A program made the translations under genes and the position numbers. From contig JARFQE010000073.1 of the NCBI GenBank assembly GCA_029287915.1, forward strand, positions 1 to 34,219: 34,219 bases of DNA, read 5' to 3'. Positions 8,275 through 16,130 of the stretch are shown in pieces. The DNA is from Arenicellales bacterium. Lineage in GTDB: Bacteria; Pseudomonadota; Gammaproteobacteria; BMS3Bbin11. Within the stretch, counting starts at the first letter, position 1. Every line of letters begins with the position of its first letter. The notes beneath the pieces are model-generated. The model was not told the origin of the DNA, made no database searches, and saw only the letters and a list, made by a program, of their open reading frames with translations.

Positions 8275-9368
8275 GATTTTGCTCCTTTCTCTAGATCATT
8301 TATCGTAACTGTTTCATGCTCTCTGGCTGCTTTATTTTTTTTCCTTCGGTTAAGTGCACCGGCAGCAACACCTACGGCGGCACCTGCCGCGAGACCGGCA
8401 GCAGCAGTTTTTGCGATATCAATAGTTGGTGTTGACAGCGAATTGTAAAACCCACCCATGTCCCAGAAATTCGGCTCTGAGCAGCCCAGGCAGCCATGGC
8501 CTGATTCAACCGGCCAGCTGGTTCCCTCATTCCATTTCATTGTTGCACAGGCGTTATAGGTCACCGGCCCCTTGCAACCAAGCTTGAACAGACACCAGCC
8601 TTTTTTTGCTCCTTCGTCATCAAAGGTCTCGGCAAACTGTCCACGCTCGTAAAAGGGACGGCGATAGCAGCGATCATGAATATTCTGGCCAAAAAACGCC
8701 TTTGGCCGACCCAGTTCATCCATTTCTGGCAACTTGCCAAAGGTCAGGAACTGTGCCAGCACACCGGTGATCACTACCGGAATCGGCGGACAGCCGGACA
8801 CGTTGATAATCGGCTTGTCTTTGATGATATCGGAAACGGCAACGGCTCCAGTCGGGTTCGGATTGGCATGTGGAATACCGCCGAAAGCTGCGCAGGTGCC
8901 GATGGAAACAATCGCCGCCGCTCCCTTTGCAGCCTCTGTCAACTGGTCGAGATTGCTGACACCGCTGATGGTCGAATAAGCCGGGTTGCCAACAGGAATC
9001 GAACCGTCTACCAGCAACAGGTATTTACCATAGTTCTCCTTCATCGCGTCATGCAGTGCTTCGTCGACGCCGTAACCGGAAGCCGCCATCAGGGTATGGT
9101 GGTGATCCAGCGAGATTACGTCGAAGATCAGCTTCTCGATGGTCGGTGAATGCGAGCGGGTCAGCGATTCCGTGCAGCCGGTACATTCCTGGAAGGACAG
9201 CCAGATCACGGAGGGACGCTTTGCATTCTCGAGGGCTGCGGCAATCTTCGGCACCATCGAAGGTGACAGTGCCATCATCGATGCCGTGGTGGCGCAGAAT
9301 TTCAGGAAGCCGCGTCGGGTAATCCCCTGCTCGCGTAGCAATTCGCCCAGAGTTTTATCATAAGCCAT
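8271..9368 (-). CDS. hynS: [NiFe]-hydrogenase small subunit, Tat-exported (HynS/HydS)
   Basis: This 365-residue protein holds the three Fe-S clusters that carry electrons from the active site. A twin-arginine signal (ITRRGFLKF, R18-R19) starts the protein. Proximal-cluster ligands include C62 and C65 in QECTGCTES, with GTCAAFGG and SGCPPIP downstream. The distal cluster uses NIHDRC and WCLFKLGCKGP, and the medial cluster NACATMKWN and GHGCLGC. The proximal motif is CTGC rather than CTCC, so this lacks the extra cysteine of oxygen-tolerant enzymes. A C-terminal Ala/Gly-rich hydrophobic stretch followed by RRKKNK could anchor the protein in the membrane. Adjacent isp1 places it in the Isp type. 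Confidence 0.97.
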   Translation of the reverse strand: MAYDKTLGELLREQGITRRGFLKFCATTASMMALSPSMVPKIAAALENAKRPSVIWLSFQECTGCTESLTRSHSPTIEKLIFDVISLDHHHTLMAASGYGVDEALHDAMKENYGKYLLLVDGSIPVGNPAYSTISGVSNLDQLTEAAKGAAAIVSIGTCAAFGGIPHANPNPTGAVAVSDIIKDKPIINVSGCPPIPVVITGVLAQFLTFGKLPEMDELGRPKAFFGQNIHDRCYRRPFYERGQFAETFDDEGAKKGWCLFKLGCKGPVTYNACATMKWNEGTSWPVESGHGCLGCSEPNFWDMGGFYNSLSTPTIDIAKTAAAGLAAGAAVGVAAGALNRRKKNKAAREHETVTINDLEKGAKS

Positions 9369-9385
9369 GTTAGCTTCTCCTTCTC

Positions 9386-9799
9386 TCAGCTGTAATCAGC
9401 CAGAATACCGGGCAGCCGCTCGAGAGCACTGTGCATGTCTTCTGTCTGTGATTCAAGAATCGTTGGATTACGGGTAATCTCGATAAACTTACCCAGGATG
9501 TCATCGTTGTCATTGCGGTGGACTACCAGCCAGACGCCCGCCAGTGATGTTTCAATAACCGTGGACAGGCCCATAGCATCGATGGTGGCAGTCACTTCAC
9601 CAGTTCCCAGCAGGGATTCGAGGTGCTGTTCCTCCCCGGGCCCCATCGGGATACCGCGCAGGTCGATAGTAGTTGTCTGGTCCTCGTCAAGTAGCCGTTG
9701 CAGGGCATGCCTGATCTCATTCAGTATCGGCGCCACATTGCCGGTAAAAATGTCTCCTTCGCCACAGGCATTACTGTCTGTTGCCATATGTTCGAGCAT
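9386..9799 (-). CDS. hupH: HupH/HyaF-type hydrogenase expression protein, short form
   Basis: The 137-residue product matches one copy of the HupH/HyaF C-terminal domain: an N-terminal NVAPILNEIRHAL helix, then DLRGIPMGPGEEQHL and a core ending in a GVWLV strand and a short ITRNPTIL segment. HyaF/HupH proteins help mature exported hydrogenases, probably at the small subunit. Usual family members are about 280 residues, so this one is about half size and seems to keep one domain. The start at 9799 follows GGAGAAGGG at good spacing; Met5 is a possible alternative. It sits 12 nt after the protease gene and 17 nt before hynS. Confidence 0.82.
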   Translation of the reverse strand: MLEHMATDSNACGEGDIFTGNVAPILNEIRHALQRLLDEDQTTTIDLRGIPMGPGEEQHLESLLGTGEVTATIDAMGLSTVIETSLAGVWLVVHRNDNDDILGKFIEITRNPTILESQTEDMHSALERLPGILADYS

Positions 9800-9811
9800 C
9801 CACCCTTCTCC

Positions 9812-10288
9812 TCATAGCAGTTTGTCTGTGTTCCACCTCTTCATCAGTTCAGCTACTTTTTCCGCGGCCACCGGTATCGCGGAGGCAACGGAATCAGTTG
9901 GCGCATCACCCCAGTCGACAACGTCAGGCTGAATGGCGACCAGTGCACGGCGTTCAGGCAGGTTACCGGTCAGGCGGGCAATATCGAGCAGATCGAGCAG
10001 GCCCACTTCGTGCACGCTGCGCTTGCAGGTACCGAGAAAACTGTCCATTGCTTCATTCACCAGGCAGTCGACAGTACCTGGCTTGTCTTTCAGCTGGGCG
10101 GCATCGATGACGATCAGGTTGTCTGCATCTTCTACCGCTCCTGCGAGGGTAAAGCTTAGGGTGCCGCCGTCCAGGTAGGTGATATTGTCTGCTTCGGGGT
10201 AGTTCTGTTGCAGGTACTGCAGTGCATGTATACCCGCCCCTTCGTCCGTGAGCAGTGTATTACCGATGCCGAGTACCAGTGTTTTCAT
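9812..10288 (-). CDS. hupD: Hydrogenase maturation endopeptidase (HyaD/HupD/HybD family)
   Basis: This 158-residue protein is the nickel-dependent processing protease for the large subunit. It begins MKTLVLGIGNTLLTDEGAG and keeps the three nickel ligands at the same numbers as E. coli HybD: E16, D62 and H93. It recognises bound nickel in pro-HynL and cuts after the last histidine of DPCxxCxxH, here releasing 15 residues. It is the first gene of the operon, 170 nt from the divergent hypC start, downstream of an FNR-type promoter. One hydrogenase is seen here, so the target is most likely HynL. Confidence 0.93.
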   Translation of the reverse strand: MKTLVLGIGNTLLTDEGAGIHALQYLQQNYPEADNITYLDGGTLSFTLAGAVEDADNLIVIDAAQLKDKPGTVDCLVNEAMDSFLGTCKRSVHEVGLLDLLDIARLTGNLPERRALVAIQPDVVDWGDAPTDSVASAIPVAAEKVAELMKRWNTDKLL

Positions 10289-10362
10289 ATCATTGAGAGT
10301 TTCTTGGTTCTATCATCATTACTGTTGTTTTATGGTCATTGTTATATTTATTATTTTCGTTC

Positions 10363-10404
10363 ATTATGATCGAAAGTTATTATGATTATTTTGATTTATA
10401 TCAA
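10363..10404 (-). promoter_or_regulatory. FNR/Anr-dependent promoter of the hydrogenase operon
   Basis: A perfect FNR consensus TTGAT-TTAT-ATCAA lies at 10391-10404. On the minus strand a -10 element CATAAT (complement of 10363-10368) predicts a start near 10356, which places the dyad centre at exactly -41.5, the class II activator position. No -35 is needed in that arrangement. The predicted leader is about 68 nt before hupD. The geometry is read from sequence; regulation by oxygen is inferred from the FNR family. Confidence 0.7.
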
Positions 10405-10458
10405 AATAGCAAACATTAATCATATTTTTTTAGCAAAATAGATTATCAGGGATATGGC
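10389..10458 (+). promoter_or_regulatory. Upstream region of hypC sharing the FNR dyad
   Basis: The same FNR palindrome (TTTGATTTATATCAAA, 10390-10405) could also drive hypC on the plus strand. CATATT at 10421-10426 is the best -10 candidate but would place the dyad near -35, so the fit is poorer than on the minus strand. A clear ribosome-binding site, AGGGA (10448-10452), precedes the hypC ATG. Confidence 0.4.
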
Positions 10459-10689
10459 ATGTGTCTAGGCATACCAATGCAGGTTAAACAGATTGATGGC
10501 TTCGTTGCCCGCTGCGAGGCGAAAGGCGTCGAGCGTGAAGTCAACCTGTTCATGTTACAGGAGGATGAAGTCGCTATCGGGGATTACGTGATGGTCCATA
10601 TCGGCTATGCCATCCAGAAAATGACGGAACAGGAAGCGCGTTCGGCGTGGGAAATCTACGACGAGATGCTTGCCGCGGAACATGCATGA
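10459..10689 (+). CDS. hypC: Hydrogenase assembly chaperone HypC
   Basis: A 76-residue protein beginning MCLGIPMQV: Cys2 (exposed after Met removal) is the essential residue that binds HypD and the Fe(CN)2CO intermediate. The conserved HIGYAIQKM segment holds the second key histidine (H47). HypC carries the iron centre from HypD to the hydrogenase large subunit. It is first in the hyp operon and its 3' end overlaps hypA by 8 nt. Confidence 0.97.
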   Translation: MCLGIPMQVKQIDGFVARCEAKGVEREVNLFMLQEDEVAIGDYVMVHIGYAIQKMTEQEARSAWEIYDEMLAAEHA

Positions 10690-11026
10690 ACTGGCTATTT
10701 GCCAGGCCCTGATCGAGCAGGTAGAAGATCTTGCACGTGACAACCATGCAGTGTCGGTAGAGACTATCTGGTTGCAGGTTGGGCCTTTATCAGGTGCCGA
10801 GATTCCGCTGCTGGAGCATGCCTATCCATTGGCCGCGGCCGGCAGCATAGCCGAAAATGCGAATCTGGTAATCGATACCATGCCAGTCAGGGTCCATTGT
10901 AAAAAGTGTGGAGAGGAATCAGAAGCCAGCACCAACAGATTAATTTGCGCAGTCTGTGGTGATTACCACACAAAACTGATCAGTGGAGATGAAATGGTAC
11001 TGAGCAAACTTGAATTTGATAAATAG
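10682..11026 (+). CDS. hypA: Nickel metallochaperone HypA
   Basis: This 114-residue protein works with HypB to insert nickel into the hydrogenase large subunit. The ATG at 10682 is chosen because it gives the mandatory Met-His-Glu start, where His2 binds nickel, though the frame is open four codons further. A structural zinc site is formed by C73, C76, C89 and C92 (CKKC and CAVC). The start overlaps the hypC end, indicating coupling. A 168-nt gap containing a degenerate repeat separates it from hypB. Confidence 0.97.
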   Translation: MHELAICQALIEQVEDLARDNHAVSVETIWLQVGPLSGAEIPLLEHAYPLAAAGSIAENANLVIDTMPVRVHCKKCGEESEASTNRLICAVCGDYHTKLISGDEMVLSKLEFDK

Positions 11027-11055
11027 ACTTAAGAAAGAATTATTATTTAAAATAA

Positions 11056-11129
11056 CTTGTCATTGCGAACAAAGCGCGGCAGTCTCTCTAGCTGTAATTT
11101 ACGTTAAAACTGGAGATTGCATCGTCGCC
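11056..11129. repeat. Degenerate REP-like inverted repeat between hypA and hypB
   Basis: The left part, TTGTCATTGCGAACAAAGCG (from 11057), with GCAGTCTC shortly after, and the right part, GGAGATTGCATCGTCGCC (11112-11129), match in inverted order as TGCAATCTCC-type arms. The wording resembles widespread bacterial palindromic repeats of the type CATTGCGAGCGAAGC...GCAATCTC. The pairing is imperfect and it is seen once in this window, so it may be a decayed copy. Confidence 0.4.
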
Positions 11130-11194
11130 GGATAGATAAATAAAGGCGATATGTTAACAAGTATGGGCGAAGTCATCATATAACGGAGAGACTC

Positions 11195-12079
11195 ATGTGC
11201 GATACCTGCGGCTGTAATGTAACTCATAGTAATGCACACCTGGTAACTGATAAGGGCAAGCTGGCTCGCACCGAAGATGGTCGGCAGGCTATCACTGTGC
11301 TGCAAAACCTGTTGACTGAGAACGACCGCCAGGCGGTACACAATCGTCAGCACTTTGATAAGCAGTCCATACTCGCGATAAACCTGATGTCCTCCCCTGG
11401 CGCTGGCAAGACAGCCCTGCTGGAAGCAACCATTGATGGCCTTGCTGACGAATTTTCAATTGCTGTCATTGAAGGTGACCTGGAAACGGAGAATGATGCC
11501 CAGCGTATTCGTGATAAGGGTGTGCCAGCTCTGCAGATAAGTACCGGCAGTGCCTGCCACCTCGATGCACATATGGTGCATGATGCCCTGCATCACCTTG
11601 ATCTCAATGGAGTCGACATAGTCTTTATCGAGAATGTTGGGAATCTGGTTTGCCCGGCCAGTTTTGACCTCGGACAACACCGTAACATCACACTGCTTTC
11701 TGTTACCGAGGGTGATGACAAACCGGCCAAGTACCCGGTCATGTTCCGTGCTGCCGACCTGATATTGTTGACAAAATCAGACCTGCTTGAGGTGATTGAT
11801 GATTTCGACCCTCAGCAAGCCGAACATTACGTCAGGCAGTTGGCCAGTGAAGCACCTGTGTTACAACTGGCTGCGCGGCGAAAAATTGATATAGACAGCT
11901 GGCTGGACTGGTTGCGTGATGAAGTAATGGCTCAGCGTGAACGGAGAATTAATAATTTAAGCCTGCGCCCGAATATTCAACCCGAGGGTGCTGCTTTGCA
12001 TTCCGCTGACAAATATCACCATGATGACCACGATCACCATCACCAACATACACACTCGCACCGACACTCACCTTCATGA
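11195..12079 (+). CDS. hypB: Nickel-insertion GTPase HypB with a C-terminal His-rich tail
   Basis: The 294-residue protein is a SIMIBI-class GTPase that helps load nickel. It has the N-terminal MCDTCGC nickel site, the P-loop SPGAGKTAL (residues 67-75), and the G-domain metal-site segments ACHLDAH and VCPASFD. The last 20 or so residues are extremely His-rich: ten histidines in 17 residues between positions 275 and 291. Such tails store or deliver nickel, but in most His-rich HypB proteins the stretch lies near the N-terminus. A GGAG site precedes the ATG. The stop overlaps the hypD start (ATGA). Confidence 0.96.
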   Translation: MCDTCGCNVTHSNAHLVTDKGKLARTEDGRQAITVLQNLLTENDRQAVHNRQHFDKQSILAINLMSSPGAGKTALLEATIDGLADEFSIAVIEGDLETENDAQRIRDKGVPALQISTGSACHLDAHMVHDALHHLDLNGVDIVFIENVGNLVCPASFDLGQHRNITLLSVTEGDDKPAKYPVMFRAADLILLTKSDLLEVIDDFDPQQAEHYVRQLASEAPVLQLAARRKIDIDSWLDWLRDEVMAQRERRINNLSLRPNIQPEGAALHSADKYHHDDHDHHHQHTHSHRHSPS

Positions 12080-13176
12080 GCGCTACTGCTCGACAATGGC
12101 TTGATGACATCCGTGCGCTGAAGCTACCGCCAGAAAAGTTTCGTATCATGAATGTCTGTGGTGGTCATGAACGTTCCATCACCATGGCAGGACTTAGAGG
12201 CGCCCTGCCTGCAAACATTGAATTGATACCCGGCCCCGGCTGCCCGGTTTGCGTCTGCCCGGAAGAAGATATCTACGAGTCCATCCAGATTGCACTCAAT
12301 GAAGATATCACCCTGGTCGCCTTTGGTGACATGCTGCGGGTGCCAGTTAATGTTGGTAAAAATGAGATTCGCACACTCGAACAGGCGAAAGCGGCAGGAG
12401 CTGATATCCGTCCTGTTGCCTCACCGACGGAGCCGGTACAGTTGGCTCGCGACAATCCGGACACAGCAGTGGTCTTTTTTGCCACCGGGTTCGAAACAAC
12501 AACTGCACCGGTTGCCGCCATGCTGGCACAGGGTGTGCCGGATAATTTGTACGTACTATTATCCGGTCGTCTGACCTGGCCCGCTGTTGCCATGCTGCTG
12601 GAGTCAGAACAGGCAGGATTTCAGGCCCTGGTAGCCCCTGGGCATGTCGCCACAGTTATGGGTGGAAACGAGTGGAAGTTCATCGTCGAAAAATATCACA
12701 TGCCGGCGGCAATTGCCGGCTTCAGCGCCGAAAGCCTGCTTGCGGCTATATATTCCACACTGCGCCAGATTATTGAAAACAAACCATTTCTGGACAACTG
12801 CTATCCCGAACTGGTACGCCCCGAAGGCAACCAGACAGCACAAACACATATGCACAGGGTACTCGATGTGGTGGATGCCAACTGGAGAGGAGTCGGTATC
12901 ATCCCCGACTCCGGTTTTGCGCTAAATGATACAGTTCGAAAACACGATGCTAGAATGAGATTTCCCGCTTATGCCGATAATGCTCGCCGCCGTGCCGGGC
13001 AAATGCCACCGGGTTGTGATTGTGCTCGAGTAGTACTAGGCAGGATCTACCCGAATGAATGCCGGCTATACGGCAAGGCCTGCACGCCGCGAAACCCTGT
13101 TGGCCCCTGCATGGTTTCTGATGAAGGAGCCTGTCGGATCTGGTGGGCCGGTGGAGTGCGAGACTCTGCAGCATAA
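12076..13176 (+). CDS. hypD: Hydrogenase Fe(CN)2CO assembly scaffold HypD
   Basis: This 366-residue Fe-S protein is the scaffold on which the Fe(CN)2CO group is built with HypC and HypE. The conserved cysteines are present: C28 in NVCGGHE, and C56 and C59 in GPGCPVC. The FATGFETT loop is also present. The C-terminal [4Fe-4S] domain shows CDCARV, ECRLYGKAC and GPCMVSDEGAC. It begins within the hypB stop codon. The end is 20 nt before the preferred hypF start. Confidence 0.97.
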   Translation: MSATARQWLDDIRALKLPPEKFRIMNVCGGHERSITMAGLRGALPANIELIPGPGCPVCVCPEEDIYESIQIALNEDITLVAFGDMLRVPVNVGKNEIRTLEQAKAAGADIRPVASPTEPVQLARDNPDTAVVFFATGFETTTAPVAAMLAQGVPDNLYVLLSGRLTWPAVAMLLESEQAGFQALVAPGHVATVMGGNEWKFIVEKYHMPAAIAGFSAESLLAAIYSTLRQIIENKPFLDNCYPELVRPEGNQTAQTHMHRVLDVVDANWRGVGIIPDSGFALNDTVRKHDARMRFPAYADNARRRAGQMPPGCDCARVVLGRIYPNECRLYGKACTPRNPVGPCMVSDEGACRIWWAGGVRDSAA

Positions 13177-13196
13177 GGCAGTATTACAATCGACTG

Positions 13197-15476
13197 GTGA
13201 CATTACAAGCACGACATCTGATCATTACTGGCAAGGTACAGGGAGTCGGCTTCAGGCCTTTTATATATAGACTTGCGCACCAGCTTGGCTTATCTGGATC
13301 GGTACGCAACTGCACCGGACAGGTTGAAATCCACATCCAGGGGACGGAAGCCGGGCTTGAGCAGTTCTGCAATGAAATCGTTGCTTCTGCACCGGCCATT
13401 TCTGCGCCGTATATCCAGTCAGTGCATAGTATCGAACCTGACCTTGAAGCAGAAACCAGCAGACACTTTAGCATCCTGCCCAGTGATAACAGCGACACGC
13501 CGCAGATACATATCCCGACCGACTTTTTCACCTGTGATGATTGCCTTGCTGAGCTTAGAGACCCTGCACAGCGAAGGTATGCTTACCCATTTATCAACTG
13601 CACCCAGTGCGGACCTCGTTATACCCTTATCAAAAAGCTGCCCTATGACAGAGCTGCCACCTCGATGTCCGGCTTTACACTGTGTCAGGACTGCAGAAAT
13701 GAGTATGAAGATCCGCTGGACCGACGCTTCCATGCCCAGCCACTTGCCTGTCCGCACTGCGGCCCGGCATTACAATTTCGGGATGGCAGTCAGGATGTAC
13801 AGGATACGGCAAAGGCGCTGACAGCCTGCATCAAAAGCCTGCATGAAGGCAAAATCATTGCGGTAAAGGGGATTGGTGGTTATCACCTGTTGTGTGATGC
13901 ACAAAATGACGAGACCATCGATCGTCTTCGGCAACAGAAACCGCGACCTGATAAACCACTTGCAGTGATGTTTCCCGAACGAGGATCTGAGGGCCTAGCG
14001 AGAATCAGGCAGTATGTAGAACTGACACAGGATGAAGCTGATCTGTTACGCTCTCCCGCCCGGCCCATCGTCTTGTCTCGTAATAAAAAACCATTATCGG
14101 CATTAATTGCCCCTGGTTTGAACGAACTTGGTGTTATGCTTCCCTATAGCCCACTGCATTACCTGCTACTGGACGCATTTGATCTGCCAGTGGTTGCAAG
14201 TTCGGCTAATATCAGCGGTGAACCAGTACTGACTGATAGCGCTGAAGTAGAGAAACGCCTGTCTCAGGTTGCACAGTCTTTTCTTCATCATAACCGGGGC
14301 ATTGTGCGGCCCGCCGATGACCCGGTATACAGGACCATTGCTGGCAGGCCTCGACCAATACGAATGGGTCGTGGTAATTCACCGGTGGAACTGGATCTCC
14401 CTTTTTCCCTGTCTGAGCCTGTACTGGCTACCGGCAGTCATATGAAAAACACTATTGCCCTGGCATGGGATGATCGCATAGTCGTTTCTCCACATATCGG
14501 TGACCTGGACAGCCCTCGCAGCCTGCTTGTGTTCAGACAGGTTATCGAAGATCTGCAGCAGCTCTATCAGACCAGGGCAAAAGCAGTACTTTGCGATGCT
14601 CACCCGATGTACGCTAGCAGCCGCTGGGCCACTGAATCAGACTTGCCTGTCACCCCGATTTTTCATCATCATGCACATGCCTCGGCCCTGGTTCTTGACT
14701 ACTGGACAGATAACCGATCAACGGCAGATGACTGGCTGATCTTTACCTGGGATGGTGCTGGGCATGGCACAGATAATACTCTGTGGGGCGGTGAAGCCCT
14801 GTACGGACAGCCCGGTAACTGGCAGCGTGTCGCCAGCATGCTGCCGTTTTACCTTCCTGGCGGGGAAAAAGCGAGCCGTGAACCCTGGCGTAGTGCGGCT
14901 GCCCTGTGCTGGCAGTGCGGTATCCATTGGACTGGCCTGCCGGCAGGGGCAGAATTATTACAACAGGCCTGGGGAAAGAGGCACAACACCCCTCAGACCA
15001 CCGCTGTAGGGCGACTGTTTGATGCCGCCGCAGCACTGACTGGCTTACTTCAGCAGGCCAGCTTTGAAGGTCAGGGGCCAATGCTGCTGGAACAGGCCAG
15101 CAGTGCATTACGGCCATGTCAGCCAATGCCACAGATTGAAAACACCCAGGGACTGTTACAGGCCGACTGGTCAGGTCTGTTGCCATTGCTAATGGATGAC
15201 GGTCGCAGTATTTCTGACCGTGCCAGCCACTTTCACTCCTGTCTCGCGCATACCCTGCTCTGGCAGGCGCAGACTGTGCGCCAGCGTCATCATGTCAATA
15301 ATATTGGCTTGTGTGGAGGGGTATTCCAGAACAGAAAATTGTCTGACTATGTTGTTAGCCTGTTGGAAGAAAACGGTTTCAGGGCTTGCATGCCGATACG
15401 ACTGCCAGCCAATGATGCTGCCATATGTGCCGGCCAGGTGGTCGAGGCAGTGATGTCACAAACTACCTCACAGTGA
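13197..15476 (+). CDS. hypF: Carbamoyltransferase HypF
   Basis: This protein of about 759 residues makes the thiocarboxamide on HypE from carbamoyl phosphate, giving the CN ligands. Domains in order: acylphosphatase (GKVQGVGFRPF), two zinc-finger-like segments (CDDC...CTQC and CQDC...CPHC), a YrdC-like nucleotide domain (KGIGGYHLLCDA), and a Kae1-like C-terminal domain with HHHAHA and GLCGGVFQN. No ATG gives a good start. The GTG at 13197 leaves seven residues before the acylphosphatase strand and is preferred; the frame is open to a GTG at 13143 inside hypD, with AAGGAG upstream at a long spacing. It ends 4 nt before the convergent mepK-like gene. Confidence 0.93.
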   Translation: MTLQARHLIITGKVQGVGFRPFIYRLAHQLGLSGSVRNCTGQVEIHIQGTEAGLEQFCNEIVASAPAISAPYIQSVHSIEPDLEAETSRHFSILPSDNSDTPQIHIPTDFFTCDDCLAELRDPAQRRYAYPFINCTQCGPRYTLIKKLPYDRAATSMSGFTLCQDCRNEYEDPLDRRFHAQPLACPHCGPALQFRDGSQDVQDTAKALTACIKSLHEGKIIAVKGIGGYHLLCDAQNDETIDRLRQQKPRPDKPLAVMFPERGSEGLARIRQYVELTQDEADLLRSPARPIVLSRNKKPLSALIAPGLNELGVMLPYSPLHYLLLDAFDLPVVASSANISGEPVLTDSAEVEKRLSQVAQSFLHHNRGIVRPADDPVYRTIAGRPRPIRMGRGNSPVELDLPFSLSEPVLATGSHMKNTIALAWDDRIVVSPHIGDLDSPRSLLVFRQVIEDLQQLYQTRAKAVLCDAHPMYASSRWATESDLPVTPIFHHHAHASALVLDYWTDNRSTADDWLIFTWDGAGHGTDNTLWGGEALYGQPGNWQRVASMLPFYLPGGEKASREPWRSAAALCWQCGIHWTGLPAGAELLQQAWGKRHNTPQTTAVGRLFDAAAALTGLLQQASFEGQGPMLLEQASSALRPCQPMPQIENTQGLLQADWSGLLPLLMDDGRSISDRASHFHSCLAHTLLWQAQTVRQRHHVNNIGLCGGVFQNRKLSDYVVSLLEENGFRACMPIRLPANDAAICAGQVVEAVMSQTTSQ

Positions 15477-15480
15477 GATC

Positions 15481-16071
15481 CTACCAGTAACGCACACGCC
15501 CTGTGTCGACATGGATAAAGTCGGACTTCTGATAATAACCCACACCGCCTCTAGATAGCTTTTTTGCTGCCTTGTGTAGCTGCCTGGTATCAAAGCCTGT
15601 CAGGCGCACATCGATAGCCTTTCCCTGCATATGCAAACTACGCTTCGCGACACCATTACTTTTACCGCGCAGACTGTTATTGGTTTTCGGTGACCGATAA
15701 CCGGAAATAACTTCAAATGTGCCGCTATGGCCACTAAGGGTCTTCAGTTCATGCAGAGTATCCAGCAAAGCTGAGTCGATGGGATAGCTTTCACCGGTAC
15801 GAAAATCTCTCAGATAATGATTGATTTCCATCAGGGCGTCAGAGATATAATCTGTTCCATCATGGTAGTCGATGTTAAGTTTGTCGCCGGTATGTGTATG
15901 GTAAAAACTGAGAGTTTTGCCACTTTGGCGTCCCACTGATGCGACAGATGCAATGGCATTGGGTGCAGCAGGAAGCAATACTGCTCCGGTCACGGACGCT
16001 GCCAGACCACCTAAAAACCGACGTCGACCATGATCAGGCTGCAGTAGCGCAGGCGTTTTCGATGTTTTCAT
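15481..16071 (-). CDS. mepK: Tat-exported peptidoglycan endopeptidase, MepK/YcbK (DUF882) family
   Basis: A 196-residue protein with a twin-arginine signal (HGRRRFLGGLA, about residues 15-40) followed by a single peptidase M15-like domain. Likely zinc ligands are H147 and D154 (LHMQGKAID) and H187 (FIHVD), with the family segment ISGYRSPKTN before them. E. coli MepK/YcbK is also Tat-dependent and cleaves peptidoglycan cross-links including 3-3 links. The divergent neighbour is an L,D-transpeptidase, which makes those 3-3 links; in E. coli ycbB and ycbK are also adjacent. It lies between hypF and hypE with no evident tie to hydrogenase. Confidence 0.88.
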   Translation of the reverse strand: MKTSKTPALLQPDHGRRRFLGGLAASVTGAVLLPAAPNAIASVASVGRQSGKTLSFYHTHTGDKLNIDYHDGTDYISDALMEINHYLRDFRTGESYPIDSALLDTLHELKTLSGHSGTFEVISGYRSPKTNNSLRGKSNGVAKRSLHMQGKAIDVRLTGFDTRQLHKAAKKLSRGGVGYYQKSDFIHVDTGRVRYW

Positions 16072-16130
16072 ATAATTTCAACAGGTATATTTTAATTTCA
16101 CTTAATTTAATAATATGGATCGTCATTTGA

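Noticed and set aside
13143-13196. Upstream GTG start for hypF inside hypD
   Set aside because: It would add 18 residues before the acylphosphatase domain that most HypF proteins lack and has poor ribosome-binding-site spacing; kept only as an alternative.
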